DNA of 64,000 nt, from NCBI GenBank assembly GCA_014526335.1, contig JACTAT010000321.1, positions 349,438 through 413,437 of the forward strand. The letters run 5' to 3'. How positions within the stretch are numbered: the stretch's first letter is position 1; each line of letters starts with the position of its first letter. This document shows positions 33,150 through 43,879 of the stretch, piece by piece. Both the position numbers and the translations under genes were made by a program. Origin of the DNA: Chrysaora quinquecirrha. Lineage: Eukaryota; Cnidaria; Scyphozoa; Semaeostomeae; Pelagiidae. Under the pieces are notes generated by a model. The model did not search any database. It was given only the letters and a program-made list of their open reading frames with translations, and had not been told where the DNA came from.

Positions 33150-34150
33150 TATGTTCCTGAAATAGTCCTGAAAAAATTGATGGTCTCCCATCCCATTCCT
33201 TGGTCCTGTTCCACAGTCTTGATATTGTTCAGATTTTCTATCCCATTCCTTAGTCCTGAAATTATTCATGGGGTCCCGTCCCATTTCTTTGTCTTTTTTC
33301 TTATGCCTGAAATTATCGATAGTCTTCAGTCCTGTTCCTTTAGCCTGTTCCTTTGTCCTAAAATTATTCAGGGTCTTCACTCCAGTTCCTTAGTCTAGTT
33401 CGTAAATTTTGTTATTTTTCACATTCCTTAGTCCTGAAATTATTCATGGTCTTCAGTCCCGTTACTTTATCCTGTTCCTTAGTCCTGAAATTGTTCAGGG
33501 TCTTCACTCCAGTTCCTTGGTCTAGTTCGTAAACTTTGTTATTTTTCACATTTCTTAGTCCTGAAATTATTCCTGGTCTTCAGTCCCGTTCCTTAGTCCT
33601 GTTTCTCAGTCCTGAATTTGCTCATGGTCTTGAGTCCCATTCCATAGTACTGTTCCTCAGTCCTGAAATTACTCATGATCTTCAGCCCCATTCCTTAGTC
33701 CTGTTCCTCAATCCCAACGTTACTCGTGGTCTTCAGACCCATTACTTAGTCCTGTTCTTCAGTCCTGAAATTACTCATGGTCTTCAGTCCTGTTCCTTAT
33801 TCCTGTTCCTCAGTCCCGAATTTACTCATGGTCTTAGGTCCCATTCTTAAGGCCTTTTCCTCAGTCCTGAAATTACTCATGGTCTTCAGTCCCATTCCCT
33901 AGTTCTGTTCATCAGTCCTGAATTTACTCATGGTCTTCAGTCCCATTCCTTAGTGCTGTTCCTCAGTCCTGGAATTACTCATGGTCTTCAGTCCCATTCC
34001 TTAGTGCTGTTCCTCAGTCCTGAAATTACTCATGGTCTTTAGTCCCATTCCTTAGTGCTGTTCCTCAGTCCTGAAATTACTCGGTCTTAAGTCCCATTCC
34101 TTAGGGCTATTCCTCAGTCCTGAAACTATTCACAGTATTCAACCCTCTTC
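33150..34150. repeat. ~54-bp minisatellite array
   Basis: A unit of TGTTCCTCAGTCCTGAAATT, ACTCATGGTCTTCAGTCCCA and TTCCTTAGTCC recurs about 15-18 times. The units nearest the right end are most alike; left units are more diverged and include TTATTCATGG variants. Long open frames across it (for example 33536-33850) merely reflect a unit length divisible by three. Confidence 0.9.
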
Positions 34151-34159
34151 CTTAGTTCT

Positions 34160-35100
34160 GTCCATCCGCGTGTTTCTAAGCCTGTTGGTTAGTCCATTTT
34201 TTCGTTCTGTGGAAAGTTTTAGTTTCTAGGCATCCTTGTTTCATTCCCTCTGAAATGATCCTTGATAAAAGCGTAGCAATAAAAAAGATTGAAAGCATTC
34301 TCCGTCTGATCGGTCCCGTGTCAGGAACTCTGGTTTACTGCAGGATACTGTGTCTTTTAGTAGTTTGATAGTCCTGTTTCATACTGCATAGTCAGATACT
34401 GCTATCCAGCCAGCTTATACTTCAGGATGGCATTTGGTTTTGTTTGCTTTCAAATGCACTCTTCACAAACGTTTTCAAAAGGGTTTTTGTTTTGCTTTGA
34501 ATGAAACACAATTTTGAATAAGCATTTGAAATCAGGTAATGGCATTTTGTTTCAATTGAAAGGGGTAAAAGCATTAACACAATGCGATTCAAGCCGGTAA
34601 ACATTAAGTTAAAACCTTTTTCCGGTAAACATTAAGTTAAAACCTTTTTAGATCTAGAAAAGTTGTTATTTCCCAGTAAATAATCCAGGTATACATGAAA
34701 TTTAGTAGATATATTCAGTCAGCTTCCTTACTTGTTGTCATCGTTGTGAAGTAAGAAGAATTTAACATTCAGTAAGCAAGAAATCTACGTCTGGTGTGTA
34801 GACAAAAGATTTTAATGGGGCAAGACAATGCCTCTTGACAAAGGAGGGGGCTTTTTCCCCGTTTACCCCAAAACCGGTAGCAGTTAGGAAAGATATGGCA
34901 AGCGATGGCTCAACTTAAGAATGGGTTGCAGAGAAGGGTGCAGGTTTGGGAACTGTAACATAAACCGCCTCGGAGGAGATGCTCTGACAAAATTGTTGCC
35001 TTGACTACTACAAAATTAGTATATAAGACTAGCTCTTGCCCGTGTAAGACCACCGCCTCATGAGGACCACCGCCTCTGATGAACTCCGCCAATAAGAGCT
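34160..35100. other. non-coding with a 28-bp tandem pair
   Basis: Contains CGGTAAACATTAAGTTAAAA followed by CCTTTTT, twice in a row at about 34593-34649. The stretch at 35025-35090 (ACTAGCTCTTGCCCGTG... CACCGCCTC) resembles 32822-32865 next to the 15-bp minisatellite, so the two are probably related copies. No gene. Confidence 0.45.
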
Positions 35101-35119
35101 TCGACCTAAAAGACACTGT

Positions 35120-35560
35120 GCATTGAGGTGGCTATATTTTCTGTTAATCAAAATCTTGATCTCAATCTTAATGTTAGTCTAGTCTTAATCTTAGTCTTCA
35201 AGTTAAATGGAATCTTAATCTTAACTTCTACCTGAATTGGAATGTTAACCTTAATGTTAATCTAAATGTTAATCTTAATCTTAATCTGAATCTGTATCTG
35301 AATCTAAATCTGAATCTAAATCTGAATCTTAATTCTAACCTTAACCTTAAGGTTAATCTTATTCTTAGTCTTAGTTAATCTTGAACTCCATCTTAATATT
35401 AGTCTTAGTCTTTGTTAGTCTTGGTCTAAGTATCAGTATTTCATTTTTGAAATTAAACTTAAAGTTCATTTTGAAATGAGTCTTTATCTGAACCTTGATG
35501 TTAATCTTGATGTAAATCTGAAATAACGTTGAAACTTGAACTTAATGTTTAGGTTGTTCT
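35120..35560. repeat. degenerate hexanucleotide repeat (AATCTT/AATCTG)
   Basis: Irregular runs of AATCTTAATCTGAATCTA and CTTAACCTTAAGGTTAATC. Low complexity, without a TTAGGG-type register. Confidence 0.75.
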
Positions 35561-36110
35561 TTATCGCCACATGCAATAATGCCAATGTCAAACTTTATCA
35601 TCATCTTAATTCATCTTCATACTCTTAGATGCCAAATAAACGTCCTCCGGTTTATTAATTTTGATTTTTTCCCCCACCCACAGGGCCTTAGTAGGACCCC
35701 CCTATTTATTAATTTTTGAAGAAACAATTTCACTTGTGATAGGATGAAACAACGTTTATTAATTGCTGACATTGATTTGGACCCCCGTTGGTATACCTAA
35801 TGGTATTGGCCTTAATGTAAATATTAATTAAATTGAAATTTATTTAATTTATAAGTTAAAATAATTTAATATAATTCTAAATTCTTCAGCTACAATAAAA
35901 CTTTAAATTAAATGAAAGATGAAATGAAAATGAACATAAAATCCAAATGAGCATGAAAGTTAGTGTCAGTGTTGAGAGATAAATTGAAAATAAATTTATA
36001 ATTGAAAAGATACGAGTAAAAATAGATCTAAAATTTGAGTCATTCCAAAAAGCGTTCTTGTTTTGTCAAAGTGACTTTTTGTTATTAGAAAAAATTGTAA
36101 AATATTTAAA
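35561..36110. other. AT-rich spacer, probably 3' side of the piggyBac element
   Basis: TTAA-rich sequence with no clear terminal repeat of the adjacent transposon. Confidence 0.3.
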
Positions 36111-37490
36111 TCACAAAAACAAAAACACCAAAAAGTTGCCTTTGAGGGGACTGCCATATTTCTTAGTAGAGGATAATCTCCAGGTGGTCCTAATATTCAT
36201 AGAAGACCAACAGGCTACTTTTGGCAGATAAGCTGCAGATGTTTCTCTGCCACTTCTTATTTCATGAATCTGCCACTCCTCCCTAGCAGAAGATATATCG
36301 TTGTCTAAAAAGCAGACAGCATTGTTATCGTTCCAGTAAGTTATGTTGATATCACCATGATGCAATGACTGGGAGAGGCCACGTGGAAATCGCTTTGCTC
36401 GTGACAGAAATTCCTTGTGCTGTTTCGGTATGTGGGCAGTTTTGCCTCCTTGCGTTGCAATTATTCTTGTTCCCCAGAGAGATTTGGAATCGTTGAGTAA
36501 GTTAACAGTTGGATACCCTCTGTCAAGAACAATCGTCTTCCCTTTATTTTTCAGGCCTTCTGTTAACTGGTCGACGACATTGTAATTTTTTCCCTTGTCC
36601 GTGTTGGTATACGTGTATTTTCCTACCTTGACAAGGTGGTTGATGATAAAATATCTGCCATGCTCCCCACGATCTGCGATTTTGTCCACAGTCCAACCCA
36701 TTCTAATCGGCTCATAGGGATTTCGTGTTTTGAATGGGTTGCGCTTACTCTTACTCACTATCCTACCTTCGTCGATGCAAAGCCGGTTACCTGGTATCCA
36801 TAATGCTGCTGACTTGCTTCGCAGGTAGCTTGAACCAGCAACGATATTCTGCGAAGGATGGTACGAGCTACTATTTCGTCGAGGAAGCTCTGAATCCTTG
36901 GTACACCGAAAGTGCTTCAACATCAGATGATATTGCCTATATGTCATCACCTTCTTTATTTCTTGCTGGGACTTAAGTCCATCTTCGCTCCATGCCCAGT
37001 GTATCTGGCGGTAATTCAGCAATCCTAAATTCCATTTTATGGCAAGAAACCCTTTTAGGAAGCCTCGGCCTTGTTCATTCTTTTGAAGGTGACCTATTTC
37101 GTTTCGAAATTCTTGGTCATTCCTCGCGTGCTCATTAGTTGCTTCCAAACAAATATCTAAAAATTCATCATCGAGAACAAGTTCGACAATGTTAGCAGGT
37201 GTTGTGTCATCTTGAAAAACTTGAGATGGGTTCCCTAAAGTGTTGCCGTTGCCGTTTTGGCAATCAATTGTTTCGCAAATTGGCTATTCCTTTGACCAGT
37301 GGCAGCAACCTCGCAAGTCATCGTCACTTTCAAATGGGTCATTTAGCTCACTACCTGAATAATAGTCATCGTCTTCAGAATGATTTTCACAGTTTACCGA
37401 CTCCTTAGATGAAGCTTCTATGCTAAAATCATCATCGCTGTCAAAGTCGTCCAAGTTTCTTGCGTCGCCTTTGGACGAAGATTCATAGTC
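36111..37490 (-). pseudogene. piggyBac-like DDE transposase (PGBD type)
   Basis: The minus-strand frame covers an acidic N-terminus (DDFDSDDDFSIEAS) and the core, with one in-frame TAG between them at about 37293 (SKE*PICET). The core shows NLGLLNYRQIHWAW, then LCIDEGRIVSKSKRNPFK with the first catalytic Asp. GWTVDKIADRGEHGRYFI follows, then KNYNVVDQLTEGL and IVLDRGYPTVNLL with the second Asp. This is the DDE_Tnp_1_7 layout that inserts into TTAA. After LDNDISSAREEW the expected YNxxMGGVD region and cysteine-rich C-terminal finger are absent, so the C-terminus is lost. The exon may begin at an acceptor near 37495 (CTTCCGTAG|GATGAC). Two TTAA-flanked MITEs lie within 9 kb. Confidence 0.85.
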
Positions 37491-37677
37491 ATCCTACGGA
37501 AGCAAAGTCTTATAAGCGCGGTCTGTGCTATGTTAGTTTTCGAAAATCGACTCTCCGAGAAAAGATAGATAATCCTTGATAGAAAATTTATAAGAGGAAA
37601 AATGCAGATGGGAAAATTTTAAGGGCAGGATTACCACTAGTTATGTAATGTACCGCTAAATCAATAGATTCATTTAA

Positions 37678-38547
37678 CCCTATTAAGTATGGGGGGCGTT
37701 TTTCGCCCCCCCCTCCTACTTTTGCTCGTGTATCATCTGCAAGAACTCCTTAGTAGCTTTGGTAAGGGTCTGACTTTTCGTAGAATTTATCAAGGAACTT
37801 TGTTGTATGGGTTATGGTGTTGCGGACTTAGTCACGTGACCAGCAAATGTCTATATTTGGAAGCATGCAAATTACCCTTCAATCAGCTATATCTCTGTCA
37901 ATAATTATGACATATAAAAGAAATATATATGGTTGGACTTCTCTTGGCGAGAGCTATCATTTGATATATCATTTGAATGTTTTTGATATTGTTGGCAAAT
38001 TTTGTCACTTGTCACGTGATCAATATAATTAATGTTGTTAATTAGCCTAATTAGCAATTTTTTTAATTTTTGGATTGAGTCATGCATAACGCAGTGTAAA
38101 CTATGCTTTTGAAGATTTTTACTAAAAATTAAGCTTGTTATATACGTTTTCCAAAATGCTGAGTAAGCAAAAAATTTTTTCCTCATCATAAACGCTTATA
38201 AAAGTTGACAAGAAACAGCAATTAGCTGATAATTAGCTTAAATGATAGAAAAAGTTTACTTTCTATAGAGATTTTAACATTTAAAGTGCCTTTTACCTAT
38301 TTTAGTCCGATTTAGCTTGATTTTCGGCAAGGTAGATGAAATAGTCATAATTTCACACTCTAAACGGTCGCTAGGCAACGTGTCATGTGAATAATTAGCA
38401 AACAATAGTGTTTATTAGTTGCAATTGGGTACTTGCACATGTCGACAAAGTTTCATCTCAATCAGACAAATAGCAGCTGAGATAACTAGGGGGGAAAAAC
38501 GCCCCCCCATACTTAAAGAGGCAAAAAATAGCCCATACCAAATAGGG
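37678..38547. mobile_element. 870-bp MITE with TTAA target duplication (piggyBac type)
   Basis: Flanked by TTAA at 37674-37677 and 38548-38551. Left end CCCTATTAAGTATGGGGGGC, then GTTTTTCGCCCC; the right end read in complement starts CCCTATT, then after a 22-base extra stretch AAGTATGGGGGGGCGTTTTT. It has no transposase, and its interior contains CACGTGAC motifs. It sits inside the Penelope-like RT: the reading frame on both sides continues if one TTAA and the element are discounted. Confidence 0.9.
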
Positions 38548-38904
38548 TTAAAGGAATGTTAGTAAAAAGACTTTCAACATCATAAGAAACCATAAATTTA
38601 TCTGAAGTGTTTAAACTGTTAATCTAATTAACAAAAGAAAAAGTATCTTTAGCACAAAACTCACTAGGAATTTAAGGGTCTAAAAGAGAGCATAGGTATT
38701 TGGAAGGTTATAGTTAAAAGTTCCTTTCGAGGAGACTATGGGACGAATAGGAGGGCGGGTTTTGTGCATCTTGGGTAGCCCATAGATCCTAGCGGGTTGT
38801 GAACCAGAAGGGTAGATTTCTTCATACCTAGTTTTGTCTATTAATTCTTTATTCTTTAAAGATCTTAAAAATCGTTGTAGTTTACTCTCTCTAGCTAAAG
38901 TGGG

Positions 38905-39405
38905 GTCTTATTCTTGACTCTGTGCTGTGTCAAAAGAGAGACAGGAACTAGACTCAAAGAACATAAATCGAATGTGACCCATGGTCGAACTGACAAAAGT
39001 GATCTTGCCAATCATTGTTGGACGGAAAAACACCAGATGGATTGGGATAACATTTCAGTGATTGATGAAGATAAGAACTGGAAAAACAGACTTGTCAAAG
39101 AGAGCATTCACTCAGTTCTATCAACTCCTTGTATCAATCAAGTATCTTACTCAATCCCAGAAATCTGGTTGAATAACACCAAAAGTTGTACTGAACGCAA
39201 TTTTGGCGCCACAAATTATAGAAATTGAGTGCCAAAAAATTCCGAGCTTCCTCGCAGGTCCGGTTAATTCACACCATTCGATCCGACCTTTGCAATAAAT
39301 AGGCAAGAAACCACATTTCTCATTGCCCGATGATGGGAGACGGATCTATCCCGAAACGTTGCCCAACTAAATATCAATGGCTTGTCATGATAAGTGGTGA
39401 CTATC
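38905..39405 (+). mobile_element. Penelope-like 3' end with GIY-YIG-type domain, opposite orientation
   Basis: The open frame 38914-39228 encodes RETGTRLKEHKSNVTHGRTD, then KSDLANHCWTEKHQMDWDN and VIDEDKNWKNRLVKESIHS. This is the C-terminal half of the GIY-YIG endonuclease of Penelope-like elements (R-x-x-EH, then H-x-W...H-x-x-DW, then E-x-x-W-x-x-R-x-x-KE). The GIY-YIG motif itself is cut off at the left border, so it is a 5'-truncated insertion. A conserved 3' stretch (CCGATGATGGGAGACGG, then ATCTATCCCGAAACG, 39327-39358) follows the stop. Confidence 0.75.
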
Positions 39406-39904
39406 ATGTCTAATACAAACTTACTAGTGTTAGCAATAAATTTCAAAATACATTTGTGGTAAATTTTTCTGTCCAAATTGACAACACTGTTACCTTTGTC
39501 TGGTTTCAAGATGACAATTTAATTCTTCTTTTTCGGCATACTAACAATTTTGAACTTCTTGATGTCACTAGCTGTAGGTCTGTGTGCTGATATGTAGGAC
39601 TTGGCCAGATAGGAGAGATCGGTTTTGAGATTCATTTTTGTTGGTGATAGTGTTGACCATTGAGTTGGTTACCATCTCAAAACAAGCATGGATGTCAGAC
39701 GTGTTGATTTTCGGAGGGCAGATTGAATGGGTAAGACCATTTTTCAGGGCATCCAATTCCTCATTGGAAAATTTTGTTGTTGATAAGTTCATAATCGTCT
39801 CGGATGATGTAAACGGCAAAACTTTATTTTTCGCTAGGTTCTTCATTTTCTTCTTGTGGGTCTTTAGAACGTTCCTGACTTCCTTTTCAAGGTTGTTTGA
39901 TAAC

Positions 39905-40620
39905 TTTCATTAATTTCAACAGTTGTGGGTCCATTGTTTATTGGTTGGGATGATTTAGTAGACTTTTGTAATGTCTCAACAAAATATCGCAGGTCACCAT
40001 TAGGAAGGGGAAGGTCATCGAAAAAATGGGGGTAATTGAATGTATTTGGCATTGTCTAACCAAACTAACAAGTGCAAATGAAGAGTACCTCTCTTTTGAA
40101 ACTGAAAACGATAGAAATACGTTTTAATATTACTTCCGTTAGGAAGACTGTTGTAGTTAAACAAATAGTTCTTCCAATGGCTATCATTAGACCCAAAGAG
40201 GTAGCTACAAAGAATCTGTTCAAGAACATAGAGAAAGTGCATTGTCTCATATAAAGGAAGACAAGTGGGAACATAACCTGTTTTTTTTCGATATATCAGC
40301 AAGCCAAAGTGGTAGAGCAAATGACCATTCAAATGGACTAATGGTAATGAACATGGATGGGTAACCATACTGGTTTACCGCATCAATTAGATAACGATGC
40401 TGCAATTTCCAGTGCCAAGAACTAAACGGTTTATCTTCAAGTGACTGAAAAGCAGATTTAGTATGTGCAGCAGCTGACAAATGTCTACTCGAGTTTATAG
40501 CACCTGTTACAGTCTTATAAATCCATCTTTCAAATATGAATGGAAGAAGTTCAAAATTATTACTGTAGTCAATAATAGATAAGGAACACTTTGTGAGAAA
40601 TGAAATTTTGCTGCTTTTCC
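39905..40620 (-). pseudogene. Helitron Rep region (N-terminal and HUH part)
   Basis: The minus-strand frame from 40620 reads ELLPFIFERWIYKTVTGAIN, then SSRHLSAAAHTKSAFQSLED. It continues YLIDAVNQYGYPSMFITISP and FEWSFALPLWL (Helitron_like_N). After a frame change comes FQKRGTLHLHLLVWL, the His-x-His motif of a HUH Rep nuclease, and a further shift at about 40030 leads to DDLPLPNGDLRYFVETLQKS. The catalytic Tyr region and everything after it are absent because the Penelope-like element begins at 39905. This is the rolling-circle nuclease half of a Helitron. Confidence 0.75.
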
Positions 40621-40646
40621 TGTTGCTTTTCCCTTGATTTATTGTG

Positions 40647-41480
40647 TCACACCAATCTGTAAAGGAGTATTATCTTTGTTTGCATGTTATCTTCTGGAGA
40701 TGTTTTCTGGCTTTGTATGTTGTCTTTATTTTTCGGTTTTGCTGATTCCTTCCTTTTCTGCATAGTGTCTTCCCGTTCCTGTTTGCTTGTAGAAGAAGGT
40801 TTTCCTTTGGTCTTGTCTTCTTTCTTGTTTATTAGTTCCTCCACATCAGATGAAGTAGACTTTTTGTTTTTCATATTTTTGCGTCTTTTGCTGGTTTTTT
40901 TTGCTTCTTGTTCCTCATTTTTTGAATTTCTTCGCTATTTCTTCAGATGAAAGAATTTTTGGAAACTTTGCTGTTGTTTTTGTTATCTTCTTCTTTTTCT
41001 TTGTCTGATTGGTCAGACTCCAGCATCTTCACAACTCTCTCTGTGTCGCTGTCGTTATGGTCACAATCCGTGTCCCTTGACTTCAGAACAAATAGGAGCA
41101 GCAGAAGATCTTTGAGATCCTTTGTTTTCTTAAATTTTGGGTCAGGCTGAGGTGCAAATGACATGGAGACAGCATATCGACCCGGTCATTTAAAGAGTGA
41201 GTGTGCAACCAGCAAATGCATTCCAATTGAATACAATGCTCCACCCACTTCAACAGCGTCATGTATCTTCTTCAGTTTGGAAGAGGTCAAGTGGAGGATC
41301 TTCGTCACAAACTGTTTTGTATCCTTTGTTTCGACCTTACCATTGTAATTTTCATGGATCTTTTCCAAGACATCGAAAATAGTTTTTGTGGGAAGTGAGC
41401 AAAGTAGCTGACTCCCTTGCTTTTTGCGTACAGTTGTTTGCTCATCTGCAAAAGACGAAGTAGGAGACTAAGGAAGAACA
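40647..41480 (-). pseudogene. acidic/basic low-complexity protein of unknown family
   Basis: After an acceptor TTTTGCAG near 41446 the frame reads DEQTTVRKKQGSQLLCSLPT, KTIFDVLEKIHENYNGKV and LHLTSSKLKKIHDAVEVGG, up to LVAHSLFK. An in-frame TGA follows (from CGA by a likely C-to-T change). The same frame resumes PGRYAVSMSFAPQPDPKFKK and turns into Asp/Ser/Glu-rich sequence to about 40943. A Lys/Glu-rich frame (40647-40874, KKEDKTKGKPSSTSKQERED) may be its continuation after a shift. It lies between the two Helitron pieces and may be Helitron cargo or a captured exon. Confidence 0.35.
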
Positions 41481-41589
41481 GATGAGGGTAATTTTTCAAT
41501 TATATTGGGGCATTATATTTATACTTTTTTTAATAACGGGGACTTAGCGGTTTTTTCAAAAGTAGAAGGTTATAATGATGTATGTACAG

Positions 41590-43445
41590 TATATGAAATT
41601 CTATCTTTAGAGAGGGAAAACTGATGTGTAGCAACACGTTGCAACAGGAAAACTTGTTGCAATGCTTATGCCCAGGAGAATGCAACGTATGCTGTGCCTT
41701 CTGGAGTTGTGGCAAGTGTTGAAATTGTTGTGCCATATAACAATTTCTGGCAATGTTTGTCCTTGCACTTTTGTAATAGTTGTCGCATAGCCTAGAAGAC
41801 AAGGGAATGATGTTGCATATTCTTGATCATGCTTACATGTAATTGGAAATGGAGATATGATGTGGCCTCTTGGATGTTTCACTAAAATTGTATTATTCTC
41901 TGTATTTATGACTGTTACAAATTGTCCATTGACGGAACCAATGTCTTTATTGACATTGTATGTGAGAATCAACTGCATACCTCTGTGAAGAGCAGTAAGG
42001 GTGCCATCATCCATCACAACGAGTGTTAGTGGTTTTTCTGGTAATGACCACTCTATGATGGTGTTATTTATATGTCTCAGAGAACGTCCAAGTCACAGAG
42101 AACTCTTTGGCAGAGAAGATTATCAAGCATGTCCTGAGACGGTTTGAAATAGCGAATATGGTTGAGGAAGGGCAACAACTCGTTGCATTGTGTTCGGTGC
42201 TGCTCTGTGAGTTGAATGACACAAACCTGATCCATGCAGTGTGAGCAGGTGGCAATATTACTAACTTGCGTAGTCAGTCCATCAACAGTTGCAATTGGCT
42301 GCTGCTGAGCAAAAACACCTGAGAGTATAAGCAGGTGACGCTCTGGTACCTTCTGTACAAATTGGATGATGTGATGGAAGATGTCAGTGCTTATTTGTCA
42401 CACTTCATCAATGAAAATGACATCATATAATCATAGCATTTAGTTGAATTGATTTTCTTGCTCACAGTCTTATTGATACAAAAAGAGGCTATGAACAGTG
42501 TCGCAGTGAACAGTGTCATCAAATTTCTCTCTGTAAGTGCACTTAAGTGTGACACAGACGCTGATGTCATTTTTGAGGCAATAATCAATGCATTGGTGAA
42601 TGGTGAAGGTTTTTCCAGTACCTGGTTTCCCAAGCACAAGTATGAACTTACGCCAATCAGAATCTGAAGGTTTGCAATCAGAATTTAACATGTCAGTGAA
42701 CATTGTAAAGAGAACTAGTTTATTACCAGATAGTGTTGCTGCAATGTTATGAGTATCTGCATGTATTGGGTGGATGATGGTAGTAGTTGACGACGATAGA
42801 GATTATTCATGTTGATAAGACTATTGACTGATAGTGTCAATGTAAAAAGATTTTTGACCTTCATGACTAATTGTATCTTTAAATTTTGTGGAGTTTGCAA
42901 AAAATTCAGGCATGCATAATATGGCAGTGTTGAAATAACAAATGGCTGGAGGTATGACATCAGCATTATAGGGTAGAATGATGTCTAGTTGTCGATGCGG
43001 GAAATTTAGAAGAAGAAATTGAAAGAAGTTTTTAGGGTCTAAAAAGGAGAAATGCCGTACTTCAACAAGGACGGGAGATTTTCCCTTGTACGGTACTGGG
43101 GATTTTTACTTTCATAAAAAAGACGTAACCACTCAATTAACAGCAAGGATTCATATGTGCAATGTCTTGTATAGTATTTACTGACAGTAGCATTGTCACC
43201 TGCATTCTCACAGGTGGGTATTCTAGTGGAATTAGTCCATGAAATTTTTTTAGAAGACAGATTGACCCACATCTCTGGTTCGCATATTTCTAAGGAAAGG
43301 GAATATTTTATTGCTGCTGTTGAAGTACATATGTCAGGTGTATAAGATATTTCTTTATGATAGGATTCATGAGATGTGGATACGTATGCAGATACATATT
43401 TCAATAGCATACCGTGATCATCACTGGTCTGCACATCCATATAAC
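41590..43445 (-). pseudogene. Helitron Rep C-terminus plus PIF1-like helicase
   Basis: The 43039-43440 segment shows HGMLLKYVSAYVSTSHESYH and EMWVNLSSKKISW, the part that follows the Rep active site in Helitrons. The 42470-42703 segment holds Walker A in LGKPGTGKTFTIHQC. The 41607-42017 segment holds GMQLILTYNVNKDIGSVNG, then LGYATTITKVQGQTL (motifs V-VI). A shifted frame, EGTAYVAFSWA, ends near 41590. These are separated by stops and frame changes. Order and strand are those of a normal Helitron helicase half, but its Rep half lies downstream (39.9-40.6 kb) rather than upstream. Confidence 0.75.
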
Positions 43446-43879
43446 AATGTATGATGTTATAATGCTGCTATATTCATCTCAGCCTTTCGAAATCTGTCTA
43501 CTCTAAACGAAAAGGCCAGTTCTGTGTAGACAAAAAGAGTTTGTTTTCCCACTTGGAACCTTCAAAAATATTTTCTATTAGTCCTCCTGCTGTATCCTGC
43601 AAACGGTGTACTGCATTGATGTTTTAAGCAGAATGGAAATTCGGCTTCTCTTTCTGATTGGTGCATTTCGAGCCACATCTTGGAATATATTCCGCCTTAG
43701 TTTATTTTTTCCATCTGTTCCTGACGTTCATACGCTGAGGAGTGTGAGAGGAAAAAAGTTTATAAGTATGCCCAAAAATGTTTTCGCTGTTATCACAATT
43801 TTGAAATTTTCTACTTTGCAAAAATTCATTAACCTATTGAGTTTACTTGACAAAAGTTAGCACTAGCTAAAATTGATTG
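43446..43879. other. spacer between Helitron and SWIM pseudogene
   Basis: An open frame at 43606-43860 (+) has no recognisable domain. No repeat seen. Confidence 0.3.

Larger units (their letters stand above)
37560..39905 (-). mobile_element. Penelope-like element (minus), interrupted by two insertions
   Basis: Pieces in order on the minus strand are an N-terminal region 39905-39568 (NLSTTKFSNEELDALKNGL) and the start of the RT at 39509-39410 (MKPDKGNSVVNLDRKIYHK, then ANTSKF). RT resumes at 38903-38552 (ARESKLQRFLRSLKNK, then YGLPKMHKTRPPIRPIVSS and SLFTNIPL) and again at 37673-37590 (NESIDLAVHYITSGNPALKI). The KPDKGN, YGLPKxHK and SLFTNIPL motifs are diagnostic of Penelope-like reverse transcriptases. 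Several stops show it is dead. The first gap holds a plus-strand Penelope-like 3' end, the second a TTAA-flanked MITE. Confidence 0.85.

Noticed and set aside
33536..33850. Long open frame of a Leu/Ser-rich repeat protein
   Set aside because: It follows the 54-bp minisatellite exactly; open frames appear on both strands because the unit length is divisible by three.
32862..34150. CRISPR-like array
   Set aside because: Units are contiguous with no unique spacers, and the genome context is animal-like.
35120..35560. Telomeric repeat (TTAGGG or TTAACC type)
   Set aside because: The hexamer phase is irregular (AATCTT, AATCTG, AATGTT mix) and no G-rich register is maintained.
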